Source: Phyllobacterium myrsinacearum (GTDB lineage Bacteria; Pseudomonadota; Alphaproteobacteria; Rhizobiales; Rhizobiaceae). From it: 64,000 nucleotides of DNA. Location of the stretch: contig NZ_JACGXN010000001.1 in the NCBI RefSeq assembly GCF_014138285.1, forward strand, positions 547,314-611,313. The letters run 5' to 3'. The notes beneath the pieces were generated by a model that saw only the letters and a list, made by a program, of their open reading frames with translations, had not been told where the DNA came from and did no database searches. The position numbers and the translations under genes are program-made. Shown here piece by piece: positions 29,443 through 37,817 of the stretch (position 1 is its first letter; the number at the start of each line of letters is the position of its first letter).

Positions 29443-29456
29443 ATTCGATCTCCTGC

Positions 29457-30518
29457 TCAAGAAAAAACAACGTCATCCGGCGAGAGATCGGCAAGTGAAA
29501 CATGCTCGATCAGAATGCCGCTGGAATCGCCATCGAAACTGACATAAACGCCGTCCGCTGTGTCGTGCGAAGCGGCAAGGAAACTGTCAAAATCGTGGAT
29601 GCCCGTGCCGCTTGAGGCGAAATCACGCAAATTGATCACGTCTTCAGCTACGTTGAAATCAGCGATGTGATCAACTCCGCCAATCGTGTGTGCATCGAAC
29701 TCAAACGTATCTGCCCCGGTGCCGCCGATGAGTTGATCCGCGCCAGTGCCGCCATCGAGATGGTCGCTGCCGGATCCGCCTTTGAGGATGTCGTCGCCCG
29801 TGCCGCCAAGCAGCACGTCATTGCCATCGCCGCCATTCAACGTGTCGTTTCCGGAACCGCCGTCAATATGGTCATCGCCACGGCCACCGTTCAGGTTATC
29901 CTTGCCATCGTCACCCCAGATGCTGTCATTGCCATTGCCGCCGTCGACAAAATCATTGCCCGCATCGCCATGCAGCTGATCATTGCCGCCGTTGCCATAG
30001 ATGACATCATTGCCGGAGCCGCCAAACACCGTGTCATTGCCTTCACCAGCTTCGACGTGATCATTGCCGGCACCGGTGTTGATATCCACCTGAGCAAAGT
30101 TTGTAGCGATGATCTTGTCTGCGCCACCACCTGTTGTCAGTTCGAGCCGCTCCAGATCCACGAAATAGAGATGATTGGCCGCGACCGTCGGCTCGCCAAA
30201 GACAAGGTGACCGCTTGAACTGTTCAAAGTCACCGGCTCGGCGGAACCGGAAAGGTCCACTGCCAACGTATCCGTACCCGCTCCGCCGCGCGCCGCGCCG
30301 CCAACACCAATAAATGCCAGCCGGTCATCGCCATCACCGCCCTCAAGCTGATCGAAACCGCTTGAACTGGTCAGGATGTCATTGCCGTCGCCGCCATCGA
30401 TCCAATCATCACCACGGCCGCCATCGAGCGTGTCATTACCGCCGAGACCCCAGAGATTATCGTTCTCATCCGTCCCCAGCAGCGTATCACTTGCACCACC
30501 ACCAACTATTTTTGTCAT
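29457..30518 (-). CDS. RTX (haemolysin-type calcium-binding repeat) secreted protein, short copy
   Basis: A 353-residue paralogue of the RTX gene downstream. The first 130 residues are nearly the same in both (for example ENDNLWGLGGNDTLDGG and GVGGAARGGAGTDTLAVDLS), then nonapeptide repeats continue to about 280 and the protein ends with the same type of secretion signal, closing in DDVVFS. The ATG at 30518 has GGGGAG before it. It is the first gene after the AT-rich regulatory region, so it probably carries the promoter for both. The exporter is not encoded nearby; the TolC gene at 38.6 kb could be the outer-membrane part. Confidence 0.88.
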   Translation of the reverse strand: MTKIVGGGASDTLLGTDENDNLWGLGGNDTLDGGRGDDWIDGGDGNDILTSSSGFDQLEGGDGDDRLAFIGVGGAARGGAGTDTLAVDLSGSAEPVTLNSSSGHLVFGEPTVAANHLYFVDLERLELTTGGGADKIIATNFAQVDINTGAGNDHVEAGEGNDTVFGGSGNDVIYGNGGNDQLHGDAGNDFVDGGNGNDSIWGDDGKDNLNGGRGDDHIDGGSGNDTLNGGDGNDVLLGGTGDDILKGGSGSDHLDGGTGADQLIGGTGADTFEFDAHTIGGVDHIADFNVAEDVINLRDFASSGTGIHDFDSFLAASHDTADGVYVSFDGDSSGILIEHVSLADLSPDDVVFS

Positions 30519-31139
30519 CGAAATGTTCTCCCCAAAAAACCACGATGGCGGAGTATATGTAAGGACTTGTGACAAGCAAGTGTCGATTTTCACACACAAT
30601 GAAGAATAAATATGCTAGTTTTACTTATAAAATATTTCAAATTTCAAATTAAAATCGTTGAACTTGTGAAAACTGGTATACTCAAATATAATATATATCG
30701 GCGCATCGTGACGTATAATACTTATCAATATTCCTGTTAAAGCTCATAATAGAGATTCTAACGGTTAGAACCACCAAGCATCGCTTCAACGAGACTGTCT
30801 TATAAGTCACACTTCAACAAATTTTTTTGGCCGGCACTCCCCCGGCAAGGCGCACATGGGCGATTTCGCCATTGACGGTCCCGCCACTCAACGTTCGCAA
30901 TATCAATCTGATCCAACATGCGTTTCTGATCGCATGGTTTCCGTGGAAAACCGGCATGACCATATCAGGGATTTCCGCCAGATACCGCCCTTCGAGTTTT
31001 CAGGGTTATCCACGCTAAAAATCCATATTAATCATCTGTTTAGGTTAACAGAGCATTCCAGAAATAGTGAGAATTGCAGCGGCTGAAACGATGTTAGATT
31101 GGCAAGATCATCCCCAATCCACAGTTTCGCAATGAGATA
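30519..31139. promoter_or_regulatory. AT-rich divergent regulatory region between RTX and ftsI-like genes
   Basis: About 620 bases with no credible gene. Roughly 30590-30740 is strikingly AT-rich against the surrounding sequence. It contains the perfect palindrome TTCTAACGGTTAGAA (30756-30770, 7-base arms around one G), a likely protein-binding site. The remainder from 30830 is of ordinary composition and shows nothing I recognise. Confidence 0.5.
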
Positions 31140-32771
31140 ATGACCCCACGTAGACCACGCGCTCAAAACCGTATCCTGATTGTCATGGCCTGTTTTATCG
31201 GGATTTTCAGTATTATCAGCGGGCGGCTGGTCTTTTACGGCATGAAGGATGACCCGGTGGACTTTAACGGCCCGACCGGCTCCATTCTTGCCTCACGCCC
31301 CGATATTGTAGATCGCCATGGCGCCGTGCTGGCAACTGATATCAACTCGGTCTCGCTTTATGCCGAACCGCGCAAAATTATCGACCCCGATGAAGCCTTC
31401 GAACTGCTTTCGACTGTCCTGCCTGAGCTCGATTTCGAGCAGACTTACGCCCGTCTCAAGGGCAACGCCGGCTTTGCTTGGCTCAAGCGCGGCCTGACAC
31501 CAAGACACAAGAGCCAGATCATGGCGCTTGGTATTCCCGGGATCGGGTTTCGCACGGAAAAATCGCGCTTTTATCCGGGCGGGCCCACGGCAGCGCATAT
31601 TCTAGGCCTCGTCAATATCGACAATCAGGGCATTGCCGGTATGGAAAAATACATAGACGGGCAAGGCTTGACCGATTTGCGCGATGTCGGCCTTGCCCAT
31701 GGGCGCAAGCTGGCCCCGGTCCGGCTTTCCATCGATCTGCGCGTCCAGCACGTGGTGCGCGATGTGCTGATCAATGCACTCGAACGCTACCGCGCCATTG
31801 CTGCGGGTGCCGTGGTGCTGGACGCCAATACCGGCGAGATTCTGGCCATGGGCTCCGTACCGGATTTCGATCCAAACAATCCGTTCAATGCGCTGGAGAA
31901 GGACCGGCTCAACCGCATGTCGGCAGGTGTGTACGAGATGGGCTCGACCATCAAGACCTTCACCACGGCCATGGCGCTCGATTCCGGCAAGGTCGATCTC
32001 AACAGTACGTTTGATGCCACCCGTCCCATCACCATTGGACGCCAAACCATTCACGATTTCCATGGCAAGCGCCGCGTCCTCACCTTACCCGAAGTGTTTC
32101 TGTTTTCCTCCAACATCGGCTCCGCCAAGGAAGCGGATGTGGTGGGTATCGAGGGACATCGCGAATTTCTGGTCCGGCTTGGTTTGCTCGACCGCATGCA
32201 GACAGAACTGCCCGAAGTGGCACGGCCGACCGAGCCGAAAGTATGGAAGAAAGTTCACTCGATCACCATCTCATTCGGGCACGGCATGGCAACAACACCC
32301 CTGCAGACTGCAGTGGGCGCGGCGGCCCTTCTGAATGGCGGAATGCTGGTCGCACCAACATTCCTGCCGCGAACTATCGAGGAAGCCCGGACGCTGGCCA
32401 AACGGGTCGTCAGCAAACAGACCAGTGACGATCTGCGCTATCTCTATCGGCTCAATGCACAGAAGGGCACGGGTGGCTCCGCCAGCCGGACACAGGTCCC
32501 AGGTTACCGCGTTGGCGGCAAGACAGGCACGGCGGAAAAGGTCATCAATGGCCGCTATTCCAAGGATGTGCGCTTCAACACCTTTATTGCAGCCTTTCCG
32601 ATCGAGAATCCGAAATATGTGGTGCTGACGATCATTGATGAACCCAAACCCGTCGACGGACAGGTTGCTGCCGGTGCGGGTCTCAACGCCGCACCGATGG
32701 CCGCCGAGATCATCCGGCGTTCGGCCAATATTCTGGGTGTGCTCCCGGTCTTTGAGACAGCCGCCGATTGA
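31140..32771 (+). CDS. FtsI/PBP2-like peptidoglycan DD-transpeptidase (extra copy)
   Basis: A 543-residue class B penicillin-binding protein that cross-links septal peptidoglycan. An N-terminal membrane helix (about 11-29), a dimerisation/pedestal domain (about 50-190) with ILASRPDIVDRHG, and the transpeptidase domain with Ser269-x-x-Lys272 (GSTIKTF), Ser323-x-Asn325 (SSN) and Lys461-Thr-Gly (GGKTGTAEK), all intact. No division-cluster genes are beside it, so it is probably the second FtsI paralogue known in Rhizobiales rather than the one in the dcw cluster. Its residue before the active Ser, EMGST, differs from the usual EPGST. Confidence 0.9.
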   Translation: MTPRRPRAQNRILIVMACFIGIFSIISGRLVFYGMKDDPVDFNGPTGSILASRPDIVDRHGAVLATDINSVSLYAEPRKIIDPDEAFELLSTVLPELDFEQTYARLKGNAGFAWLKRGLTPRHKSQIMALGIPGIGFRTEKSRFYPGGPTAAHILGLVNIDNQGIAGMEKYIDGQGLTDLRDVGLAHGRKLAPVRLSIDLRVQHVVRDVLINALERYRAIAAGAVVLDANTGEILAMGSVPDFDPNNPFNALEKDRLNRMSAGVYEMGSTIKTFTTAMALDSGKVDLNSTFDATRPITIGRQTIHDFHGKRRVLTLPEVFLFSSNIGSAKEADVVGIEGHREFLVRLGLLDRMQTELPEVARPTEPKVWKKVHSITISFGHGMATTPLQTAVGAAALLNGGMLVAPTFLPRTIEEARTLAKRVVSKQTSDDLRYLYRLNAQKGTGGSASRTQVPGYRVGGKTGTAEKVINGRYSKDVRFNTFIAAFPIENPKYVVLTIIDEPKPVDGQVAAGAGLNAAPMAAEIIRRSANILGVLPVFETAAD

Positions 32772-32773
32772 CG

Positions 32774-33298
32774 TCAAATTGTCTTGTACATGATGGTAGT
32801 CGGATCGAGGTGATCCTTTAAAGGATCGCGGCAATATCCGGGAATAATCCCCGCGGTGTGATAGCCCAAAGCTGTATAGAGCGGCTCCGCCTTGTCGCCC
32901 GTGCGGGTATCGAGGGTAATCAAGCCCCGGCCCAGGTGGAACGCAATATTTTCGAGCTCGACCATCAGAGCCCGAGCGATACCCTGACGCCGGAAATCGG
33001 GATGCACCATCAATTTGCGAATCTCGGCGCGGTGCGGCTGGTTCGGCGGGGTATCAAAGTCGAGTTGACCGGTTCCGGCGATACAGCCATTCTTTCGTAT
33101 GACAAGCAGCCGTCGCCTGCCCTCCCGGATCGCCGGGAGCACATTCCGGCTCCAGAAATCCTCGCTTTCCCGCCTTGAGAACGGCAACACAAAACCTATG
33201 CTGGCACCGTCATGGACACAGGCGTGCAAGAGCGCACCAAGCGCCTCGATGTGGTTTTCTATGTCATTGGCATCAAAGACAGCGATATCGTCGATCAT
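32774..33298 (-). CDS. GNAT family N-acetyltransferase
   Basis: A 174-residue acetyl-CoA-dependent transferase. The acetyl-CoA site is RKLMVHPDFRRQGIARALM (V..RRxGxA pattern), preceded by GTGQLDF and followed by LGYHTAGIIPGYC. The substrate cannot be predicted. It follows the XRE-cupin gene by six bases, so the two form an operon and the regulator may control it. Converges on the ftsI-like gene with a 2-base gap. Confidence 0.9.
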   Translation of the reverse strand: MIDDIAVFDANDIENHIEALGALLHACVHDGASIGFVLPFSRRESEDFWSRNVLPAIREGRRRLLVIRKNGCIAGTGQLDFDTPPNQPHRAEIRKLMVHPDFRRQGIARALMVELENIAFHLGRGLITLDTRTGDKAEPLYTALGYHTAGIIPGYCRDPLKDHLDPTTIMYKTI

Positions 33299-33304
33299 GT
33301 GACC

Positions 33305-33877
33305 TCACAGGATGAAAAGAATATAGCGTGCAGCGGAGTCTGCGGGCGTGACAAAGGCGCTGGGACCATAGAGCTGATAGCGCAGGCAATCGCCGGGATT
33401 GAGGGCATGGGTCCGGCCGTCGACAGTCACGTCGAGCCGACCTTCGATCAGAACCAGATGATGTTCGAGGCCAGGCCGTGGCGGGTTTTCATAGGTTATG
33501 TGCGCGTCTGGATCGAGTTCGCATTCCAGCACCTCCCCCGCCAGAGCCTTGGCGGGAGGCGATACGGAACGCCTGCGAAAACCGATACTCTGATCGACCC
33601 AGAGTGGCTGTTGATCACGGTCGACGCGCGGCGTGAAGTCATCTTCCATCATGCGCATCAACCGCGACATGGTCAGGCCATAGGCGGCACACAGCCTGCC
33701 CAGCACCTGCGCCGTCGGGCTCACCTCGGCATTTTCCAGCCGTGACAAGGTTGCGCGACTCACCGTGCTGCGACGGGCGAGTTCGTCCAGCGACCATTCC
33801 CGTTCCGCCCTCAACGCCTTGAGACGGCGTGCAATGAGGTGATCCATCGGACCTGCATCAGGTAATACGTTTTCCAT
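33305..33877 (-). CDS. XRE-family regulator with C-terminal cupin sensor
   Basis: A 190-residue regulator: an HTH (about 11-66, LKALRAEREWSLDELARRST then VSRATLSRLENAEVSP) joined to a cupin domain (about 110-185, PGLEHHLVLIEGRLDV and LNPGDCLRYQLYGP). This class often senses small metabolites and represses adjacent genes. The ATG at 33877 starts the domain cleanly; a 66-codon extension reads the promoter. The likely target is its own operon with the GNAT gene. Confidence 0.9.
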   Translation of the reverse strand: MENVLPDAGPMDHLIARRLKALRAEREWSLDELARRSTVSRATLSRLENAEVSPTAQVLGRLCAAYGLTMSRLMRMMEDDFTPRVDRDQQPLWVDQSIGFRRRSVSPPAKALAGEVLECELDPDAHITYENPPRPGLEHHLVLIEGRLDVTVDGRTHALNPGDCLRYQLYGPSAFVTPADSAARYILFIL

Positions 33878-33905
33878 ATATGAGAAAATATCTCTATATT
33901 GGGAA
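33872..33905. promoter_or_regulatory. Imperfect palindrome over the start of the XRE-cupin gene
   Basis: TTCCATATATGAGA and TCTCTATATTGGGAA face each other across AAATA (33872-33905), overlapping the start codon of the regulator. An autoregulatory operator is plausible; arms match imperfectly. Confidence 0.4.
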
Positions 33906-34117
33906 TCAGTCAATATCCCGGGCAGTTGATCTCCGGACAGTGACGCCGGAACCCATGCGGCCCTTCTTTTCGGGGGCTTTTCCGATGCTGAGCTTACACC
34001 TTTATCCGCAGGAGCCGCCTGCCGATATCGAGGCGATACATTCAAGGGTACCGTCAGCCATGAATTCCGATTCAAGCGGCGCTTCTAGCACCCGGTTTTT
34101 GCCGCTTGTATCCGGAC
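33906..34117. other. Non-coding stretch upstream of the antiporter leader
   Basis: Part of a 329-base gap between the XRE-cupin gene and the antiporter gene. A 100-codon open frame here has no start signal or recognisable domain, and I see no further element; a promoter for the antiporter must be inside. Confidence 0.4.
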
Positions 34118-34199
34118 GGGTAGCCCCCTACCATTTCATGACATCTTGTGTGTTCGCGGCCTGCTGTGGAGCCCACAGGTAGGCCGTCTTTCTGGAAAG
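34118..34199 (+). promoter_or_regulatory. Structured leader of the cation/proton antiporter gene (candidate riboswitch)
   Basis: Two hairpins precede the gene. The first is GGGTAGCCCCCTACC (34118-34132). The second pairs CGGCCT with AGGCCG and CTGTGG with CCACAG (34157-34186). CCTACC of the first (34127-34132) is also perfectly complementary to GGTAGG in the second (34178-34183), so two exclusive folds or a pseudoknot are possible. The SD GGAAAG (34194-34199) follows directly. Ion-sensing RNAs such as the nhaA motifs precede related transporters; I cannot confirm a match. Confidence 0.5.
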
Positions 34200-34206
34200 T
34201 CAGCCC

Positions 34207-35748
34207 ATGGCACTGTTTGAAAACATGCTGGTTCTGATGCTGGTGGCCATCATATTCCTCCAGCTTTCGCGAAAACTGGCAGTGCCGTATCCCACGATGC
34301 TTGCCGTGGCCGGTGTCATCGTCGCCTCCCTGCCATGGGCTCCCGAGATCTCGATCGATCCGCATCTGGCCATGGCGCTGTTCATCGCCCCCGCCCTTCT
34401 CGATGCGGCTTACGATCTGCCGCCAAGAACAATCCGTCGCGACTGGCTGCCCCTGCTTTCGCTTGCGGTCTGGGTCGTCATCCTTACCACCGCGGCAGTG
34501 GCGTGGATCGGTGTTTCCCTTGGCGGTCTGCCCCTGGCCGCTGCCATTGCGCTAGGCGCCATCGTCGCCCCACCGGATGCCGCAGCCGCCGCAGCCATGC
34601 TCGGACGTTTTGCGCTACCAAGACGTGCGGTGGCGATCCTTCAGGGCGAAAGTCTGCTCAATGATGCTGTATCCTTGCTGATCTTCAGTGCCGCTGTTGG
34701 TGTCGCCATGGGCGCTGCATCTTTGACAAGCCTTGCTCCGCAACTGATCATCGCCGTACCTGGCGGTGTGCTCGTCGGCATGGTGCTGGCCGGAATATCC
34801 ATGCTATTTTCATCGCGGTTGAGCGGGACGCTCGGCGGTACACTGTTTGAGTTCGTGGCCGTTTTCGGTACATGGATCATTGCGGAACGCCTGCATCTGT
34901 CAGCAATTCTTGCGGTTGTGGCATTCGCCATGACCATCGCCCACTATGTGCCCGCGCGGCAGGCCCCACGTACCAGGCTGCACTCCTATTCTGTGTGGCA
35001 GGCATCGGTGTTCCTGTTGAATGTATTGGCATTCCTGCTCATGGGTCTGCAGGCACGCACGATTATCCGTGACCTTGATCCACAGGAACTTTCGTTTGCG
35101 CTGAGTTTTGCCGCAGCGGTTTTCCTGACCGTGGTTGTCGTCCGCATCGCGTGGGTGTTCGCCTATAACCGCCTCATGCACTATTTCCAGCCGACACAAA
35201 GCCGCTTTCCCCGCCCGACGCTGCGGATGAGCATGGTCGTGTCGTGGTGCGGCATGCGCGGGCTGGTTACACTGGCAACTGCCTTGGCCTTGCCTGATAA
35301 TTTTCCGTCACGCGAACTGATCGTACTCAGTGCACTGGCCGTCGTCCTGGGATCGTTGATTGTGCAGGGACTGACGCTTGGGCCGCTCATTCGCCTGCTC
35401 GGTTTTGAACCGGATAAGTCACTGGAAAAGGATCTAGCAAGGGCCCGTCTCACACTCATCGATACGGCGATCTCCGAACTCAACGCCCGGGATGATCAGG
35501 CAGCAGCCAGCCTGCGAGAGTTCTACAAGGAAGAACGTGTTCTCGTAGCGGACGGCCACCATCCCCGCGCTATCAGCAAGACCGATCAGCTTCGATTGAC
35601 GCTCATCGCGGCAAAACGGACGAAGCTCAATGCGATGCGCCACAGCGGCGCGATCGACGATGATGTCTTTCATGCGCTTGAACAGGATCTCGACTTTGCC
35701 GAGCTTGCTGCTTCACCACCGGAGAAACTGGAAATCATTGATGGATAG
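34207..35748 (+). CDS. Cation/proton antiporter, CPA1 (NhaP/YjcE-like)
   Basis: A 513-residue inner-membrane antiporter exchanging Na+ or K+ for protons. About twelve membrane segments cover the first 400 residues. Conserved CPA1 features include ALGAIVAPPDAAAAAAML and the following LQGESLLNDAVSLLIF, where the Asp of the NDA/ND motif is the ion-binding residue, and VVSWCGMRGLVTLATALALP. A soluble C-terminal tail of about 100 residues follows. The start at 34207 has GGAAAG upstream and a structured leader. Ion preference cannot be told from sequence. Confidence 0.9.
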   Translation: MALFENMLVLMLVAIIFLQLSRKLAVPYPTMLAVAGVIVASLPWAPEISIDPHLAMALFIAPALLDAAYDLPPRTIRRDWLPLLSLAVWVVILTTAAVAWIGVSLGGLPLAAAIALGAIVAPPDAAAAAAMLGRFALPRRAVAILQGESLLNDAVSLLIFSAAVGVAMGAASLTSLAPQLIIAVPGGVLVGMVLAGISMLFSSRLSGTLGGTLFEFVAVFGTWIIAERLHLSAILAVVAFAMTIAHYVPARQAPRTRLHSYSVWQASVFLLNVLAFLLMGLQARTIIRDLDPQELSFALSFAAAVFLTVVVVRIAWVFAYNRLMHYFQPTQSRFPRPTLRMSMVVSWCGMRGLVTLATALALPDNFPSRELIVLSALAVVLGSLIVQGLTLGPLIRLLGFEPDKSLEKDLARARLTLIDTAISELNARDDQAAASLREFYKEERVLVADGHHPRAISKTDQLRLTLIAAKRTKLNAMRHSGAIDDDVFHALEQDLDFAELAASPPEKLEIIDG

Positions 35749-35760
35749 GAATTGAGCCCC

Positions 35761-36168
35761 ATGCACATGCTTCACCACATTTCACTCGGCGTTTCCGATA
35801 TCGAGCGTGCGGCGGTGTTTTATGATGCCGTGCTTGCTCCGCTCGGCTATATCAGGGTCTGGGATGATCTTCGTCCGGGCGAAGCGGATCAGGCCGTTGG
35901 CTATGGTGCGCCGGGTGGCGGCGACAAGCTTGCGATCAAGCATTGTCCACAAGGGCAGCACGCGCCCGGCCCCGGTTTCCATCTCGCCTTTGCCGCCCCG
36001 AACCGGCAGGCCGTCGATGATTTTCATGCGGCAGCACTCAACCTAGGCGGCCGCGACAATGGCGGGCCCGGTCTGCGCCTTCATTACGGGCCGCATTATT
36101 ATGCCGCTTTCGTGGTGGACCTTGATGGGCATAACATCGAAGCAGTTTTCAACGATGTTGGGAAGTAA
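35761..36168 (+). CDS. VOC superfamily (glyoxalase-like) protein
   Basis: A 135-residue vicinal-oxygen-chelate protein: HHISLGVSDIERAAVFYDAVLAPLG at the start, HLAFAAPNRQAVDDFHAAAL in the second repeat and a C-terminal YYAAFVVDLDGHNIEAVF, giving the His/Glu metal positions. Substrate unknown. The ATG at 35761 is preferred to an upstream TTG. It follows the antiporter gene by 12 bases and precedes the DUF4440-like gene by 6, so a small operon is likely. Confidence 0.87.
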   Translation: MHMLHHISLGVSDIERAAVFYDAVLAPLGYIRVWDDLRPGEADQAVGYGAPGGGDKLAIKHCPQGQHAPGPGFHLAFAAPNRQAVDDFHAAALNLGGRDNGGPGLRLHYGPHYYAAFVVDLDGHNIEAVFNDVGK

Positions 36169-36174
36169 GCGGTC

Positions 36175-36567
36175 ATGAGTGATACCTTCGAGGATACTAG
36201 AAGTTTGCTTCAGTCATTCGAGGAACAACTCCTTGAACAATCCGTGCGCCAAACCCCGAACACTGTGAGACAATTGCTAGCGGATGAATTCGTAGAATTC
36301 GGCAGTTCGGGGAGCGTATTCAATAAACAGGAAATCGTTGATGCACTTGCCAATGAGGCCGCCGACAAGGACCCTTTCGTCCGCTCCACTTCTGATTTTA
36401 GTGTGCAGGCGCTTTCCCAAGATGTCATACTGATAACCTATCGCAGCGTAAGGGCTCACATTGTAACAGGGCAGGAGCGGCACTCGTTGCGGTCTTCTGT
36501 CTGGAAGTTCATCGACGGACGCTGGCAAATGATATTTCATCAGGGCACGCCAACGCAGGGGTGCTAG
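36175..36567 (+). CDS. DUF4440/SnoaL-like (NTF2-fold) protein
   Basis: A 130-residue NTF2-like protein: an N-terminal helix SFEEQLLEQSVRQTPNTVRQLL, LLADEFVEFGSSGSVFNK, ALSQDVILITYRS and the closing SVWKFIDGRWQMIFHQGTP, which is the typical DUF4440 ending. These small proteins are of unknown function, some being enzymes or binding proteins. Closely follows the VOC gene on the same strand. Confidence 0.82.
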   Translation: MSDTFEDTRSLLQSFEEQLLEQSVRQTPNTVRQLLADEFVEFGSSGSVFNKQEIVDALANEAADKDPFVRSTSDFSVQALSQDVILITYRSVRAHIVTGQERHSLRSSVWKFIDGRWQMIFHQGTPTQGC

Positions 36568-36664
36568 TGATAGGCCACGGGGTCAAAGACTGACGTACTT
36601 GCGTCCATCATCAGGACATTGTTTATACTAACCCCAGTTAAGGGGACTTGCAGGGGATAATCAG

Positions 36665-37297
36665 ATGCCATCGACCGAGTTGCTGATCGCCTTTTTCCTG
36701 ACCACGGCGATTTTTGCCTATATTCCCGGTCCCGCAATGCTTTACGCAGCGGCGCAAACCATCGCGCGCGGCCGCTGGTCTGGACTGATGGCGGCTTTCG
36801 GCATTCATCTAGGCGGCTATGTCCACGTGTTTGCCGCAGCAGCCGGACTGTCGGTGCTGTTCCATGCCGTTCCCATGCTCTATCTCGGGGTCAAATTCTG
36901 CGGCGCCGCCTATCTGGTCTGGCTCGGTATTTCGCTGTTTCGCGCCAGGGTCAACGGAGATGTCACCATGCCGGGCGTGGAGCAGAAATCAGCCCGCCGG
37001 GCCTTTCTGGAAAGCATCAGTGTCGAGGTTCTCAACCCGAAGACAGCGATTTTCTTCATGGCCTTCCTGCCGCAGTTCATCGACGTTTCAGCCGCATTCC
37101 CCGTCTGGCTGCAATTCGTTCTACTCGGGACCATCGTTAACCTGATGTTTTCCTCTGCCGATCTCGTCTGCGTTTTTCTGGCGGGCGCGGTTATCGGGCG
37201 GCTGCGTCGCTCGAGCCATGCACAGCGGCTGATGCAGCGTGCCGGAGGCACCATACTGGTGGGACTCGGTGTCCATCTCGCCCTTCAGAAGAGCTGA
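36665..37297 (+). CDS. LysE/RhtB family amino-acid exporter
   Basis: A 210-residue inner-membrane protein with six hydrophobic segments. The family signature IPGPAMLYAAAQTIARGRWSG follows the first segment, and AYLVWLGISLFRA and EVLNPKTAIFFMAFLPQFID are also characteristic. Members export lysine, homoserine, threonine or other amino acids; the substrate is not predictable. A 97-base gap with a possible promoter separates it from the DUF4440-like gene. Confidence 0.92.
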   Translation: MPSTELLIAFFLTTAIFAYIPGPAMLYAAAQTIARGRWSGLMAAFGIHLGGYVHVFAAAAGLSVLFHAVPMLYLGVKFCGAAYLVWLGISLFRARVNGDVTMPGVEQKSARRAFLESISVEVLNPKTAIFFMAFLPQFIDVSAAFPVWLQFVLLGTIVNLMFSSADLVCVFLAGAVIGRLRRSSHAQRLMQRAGGTILVGLGVHLALQKS

Positions 37298-37305
37298 GCG
37301 GCTGG

Positions 37306-37743
37306 CTACCCTCTCCCATCCGGATAGACGGCAGGCCCCTTGATCTCGATCTTGTTGCCGAAGGGATCGCGGATATAGAATGAGTGGCCCATGCCACGGG
37401 CACCGCCGTGCATGGCTTCGCGGTCGATCTCCACCCCATGTCTGCCGAGATGCGCGCGCAGTGCGTCATGATCAAAAGGGCCGGTTGCGATACAGACATG
37501 ATCGACATTACGCCCGCCGGCAACCGGCGGCACCGCATTTCCAGCGCCGGGATGGGTGATGTCCCACAGAACGATCAACGCTGATCCGCACCACACCTGC
37601 TCCATACCCAGTGCCGGATAGGTATAACCGGGCTGACAGCCCAGAACACCGTAATAGAAACCGAGAGCAGACGGCATGTCATCGACAAGAAAAACCACGT
37701 GGTCGATTCCCACAAGGGAAAACGGAACAGGCGCCGCTGACAT
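37306..37743 (-). CDS. VOC superfamily protein (dioxygenase-like)
   Basis: A 145-residue protein with two beta-alpha-beta-beta-beta units: GIDHVVFLVDDMPSALGFYYGVLG, then NVDHVCIATGPFDHDALRAHL and the final HSFYIRDPFGNKIEIKG. The His near the start, His in DHVC and Glu in IEIK match metal ligands of glyoxalase I and extradiol dioxygenases. Substrate unknown. It is convergent with the LysE gene and divergent from the phosphatase gene that follows. Confidence 0.88.
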   Translation of the reverse strand: MSAAPVPFSLVGIDHVVFLVDDMPSALGFYYGVLGCQPGYTYPALGMEQVWCGSALIVLWDITHPGAGNAVPPVAGGRNVDHVCIATGPFDHDALRAHLGRHGVEIDREAMHGGARGMGHSFYIRDPFGNKIEIKGPAVYPDGRG

Positions 37744-37817
37744 GATGGTCTCCTTTGACGTAGATTCACCTGCCGCAAAAATGGGGCGTACAGCCCCCCA
37801 AAGTCCAGAGCCAAATC

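Noticed and set aside
27700-30500. Regularly spaced short repeats that could suggest a CRISPR array or minisatellite
   Set aside because: The periodicity is the in-frame RTX nonapeptide code; repeats are not identical, have no spacers and lie inside long coding frames.
33880-34182. 100-codon plus-strand frame before the antiporter
   Set aside because: No start signal or domain, and it runs through the two leader hairpins, which better explain the region.
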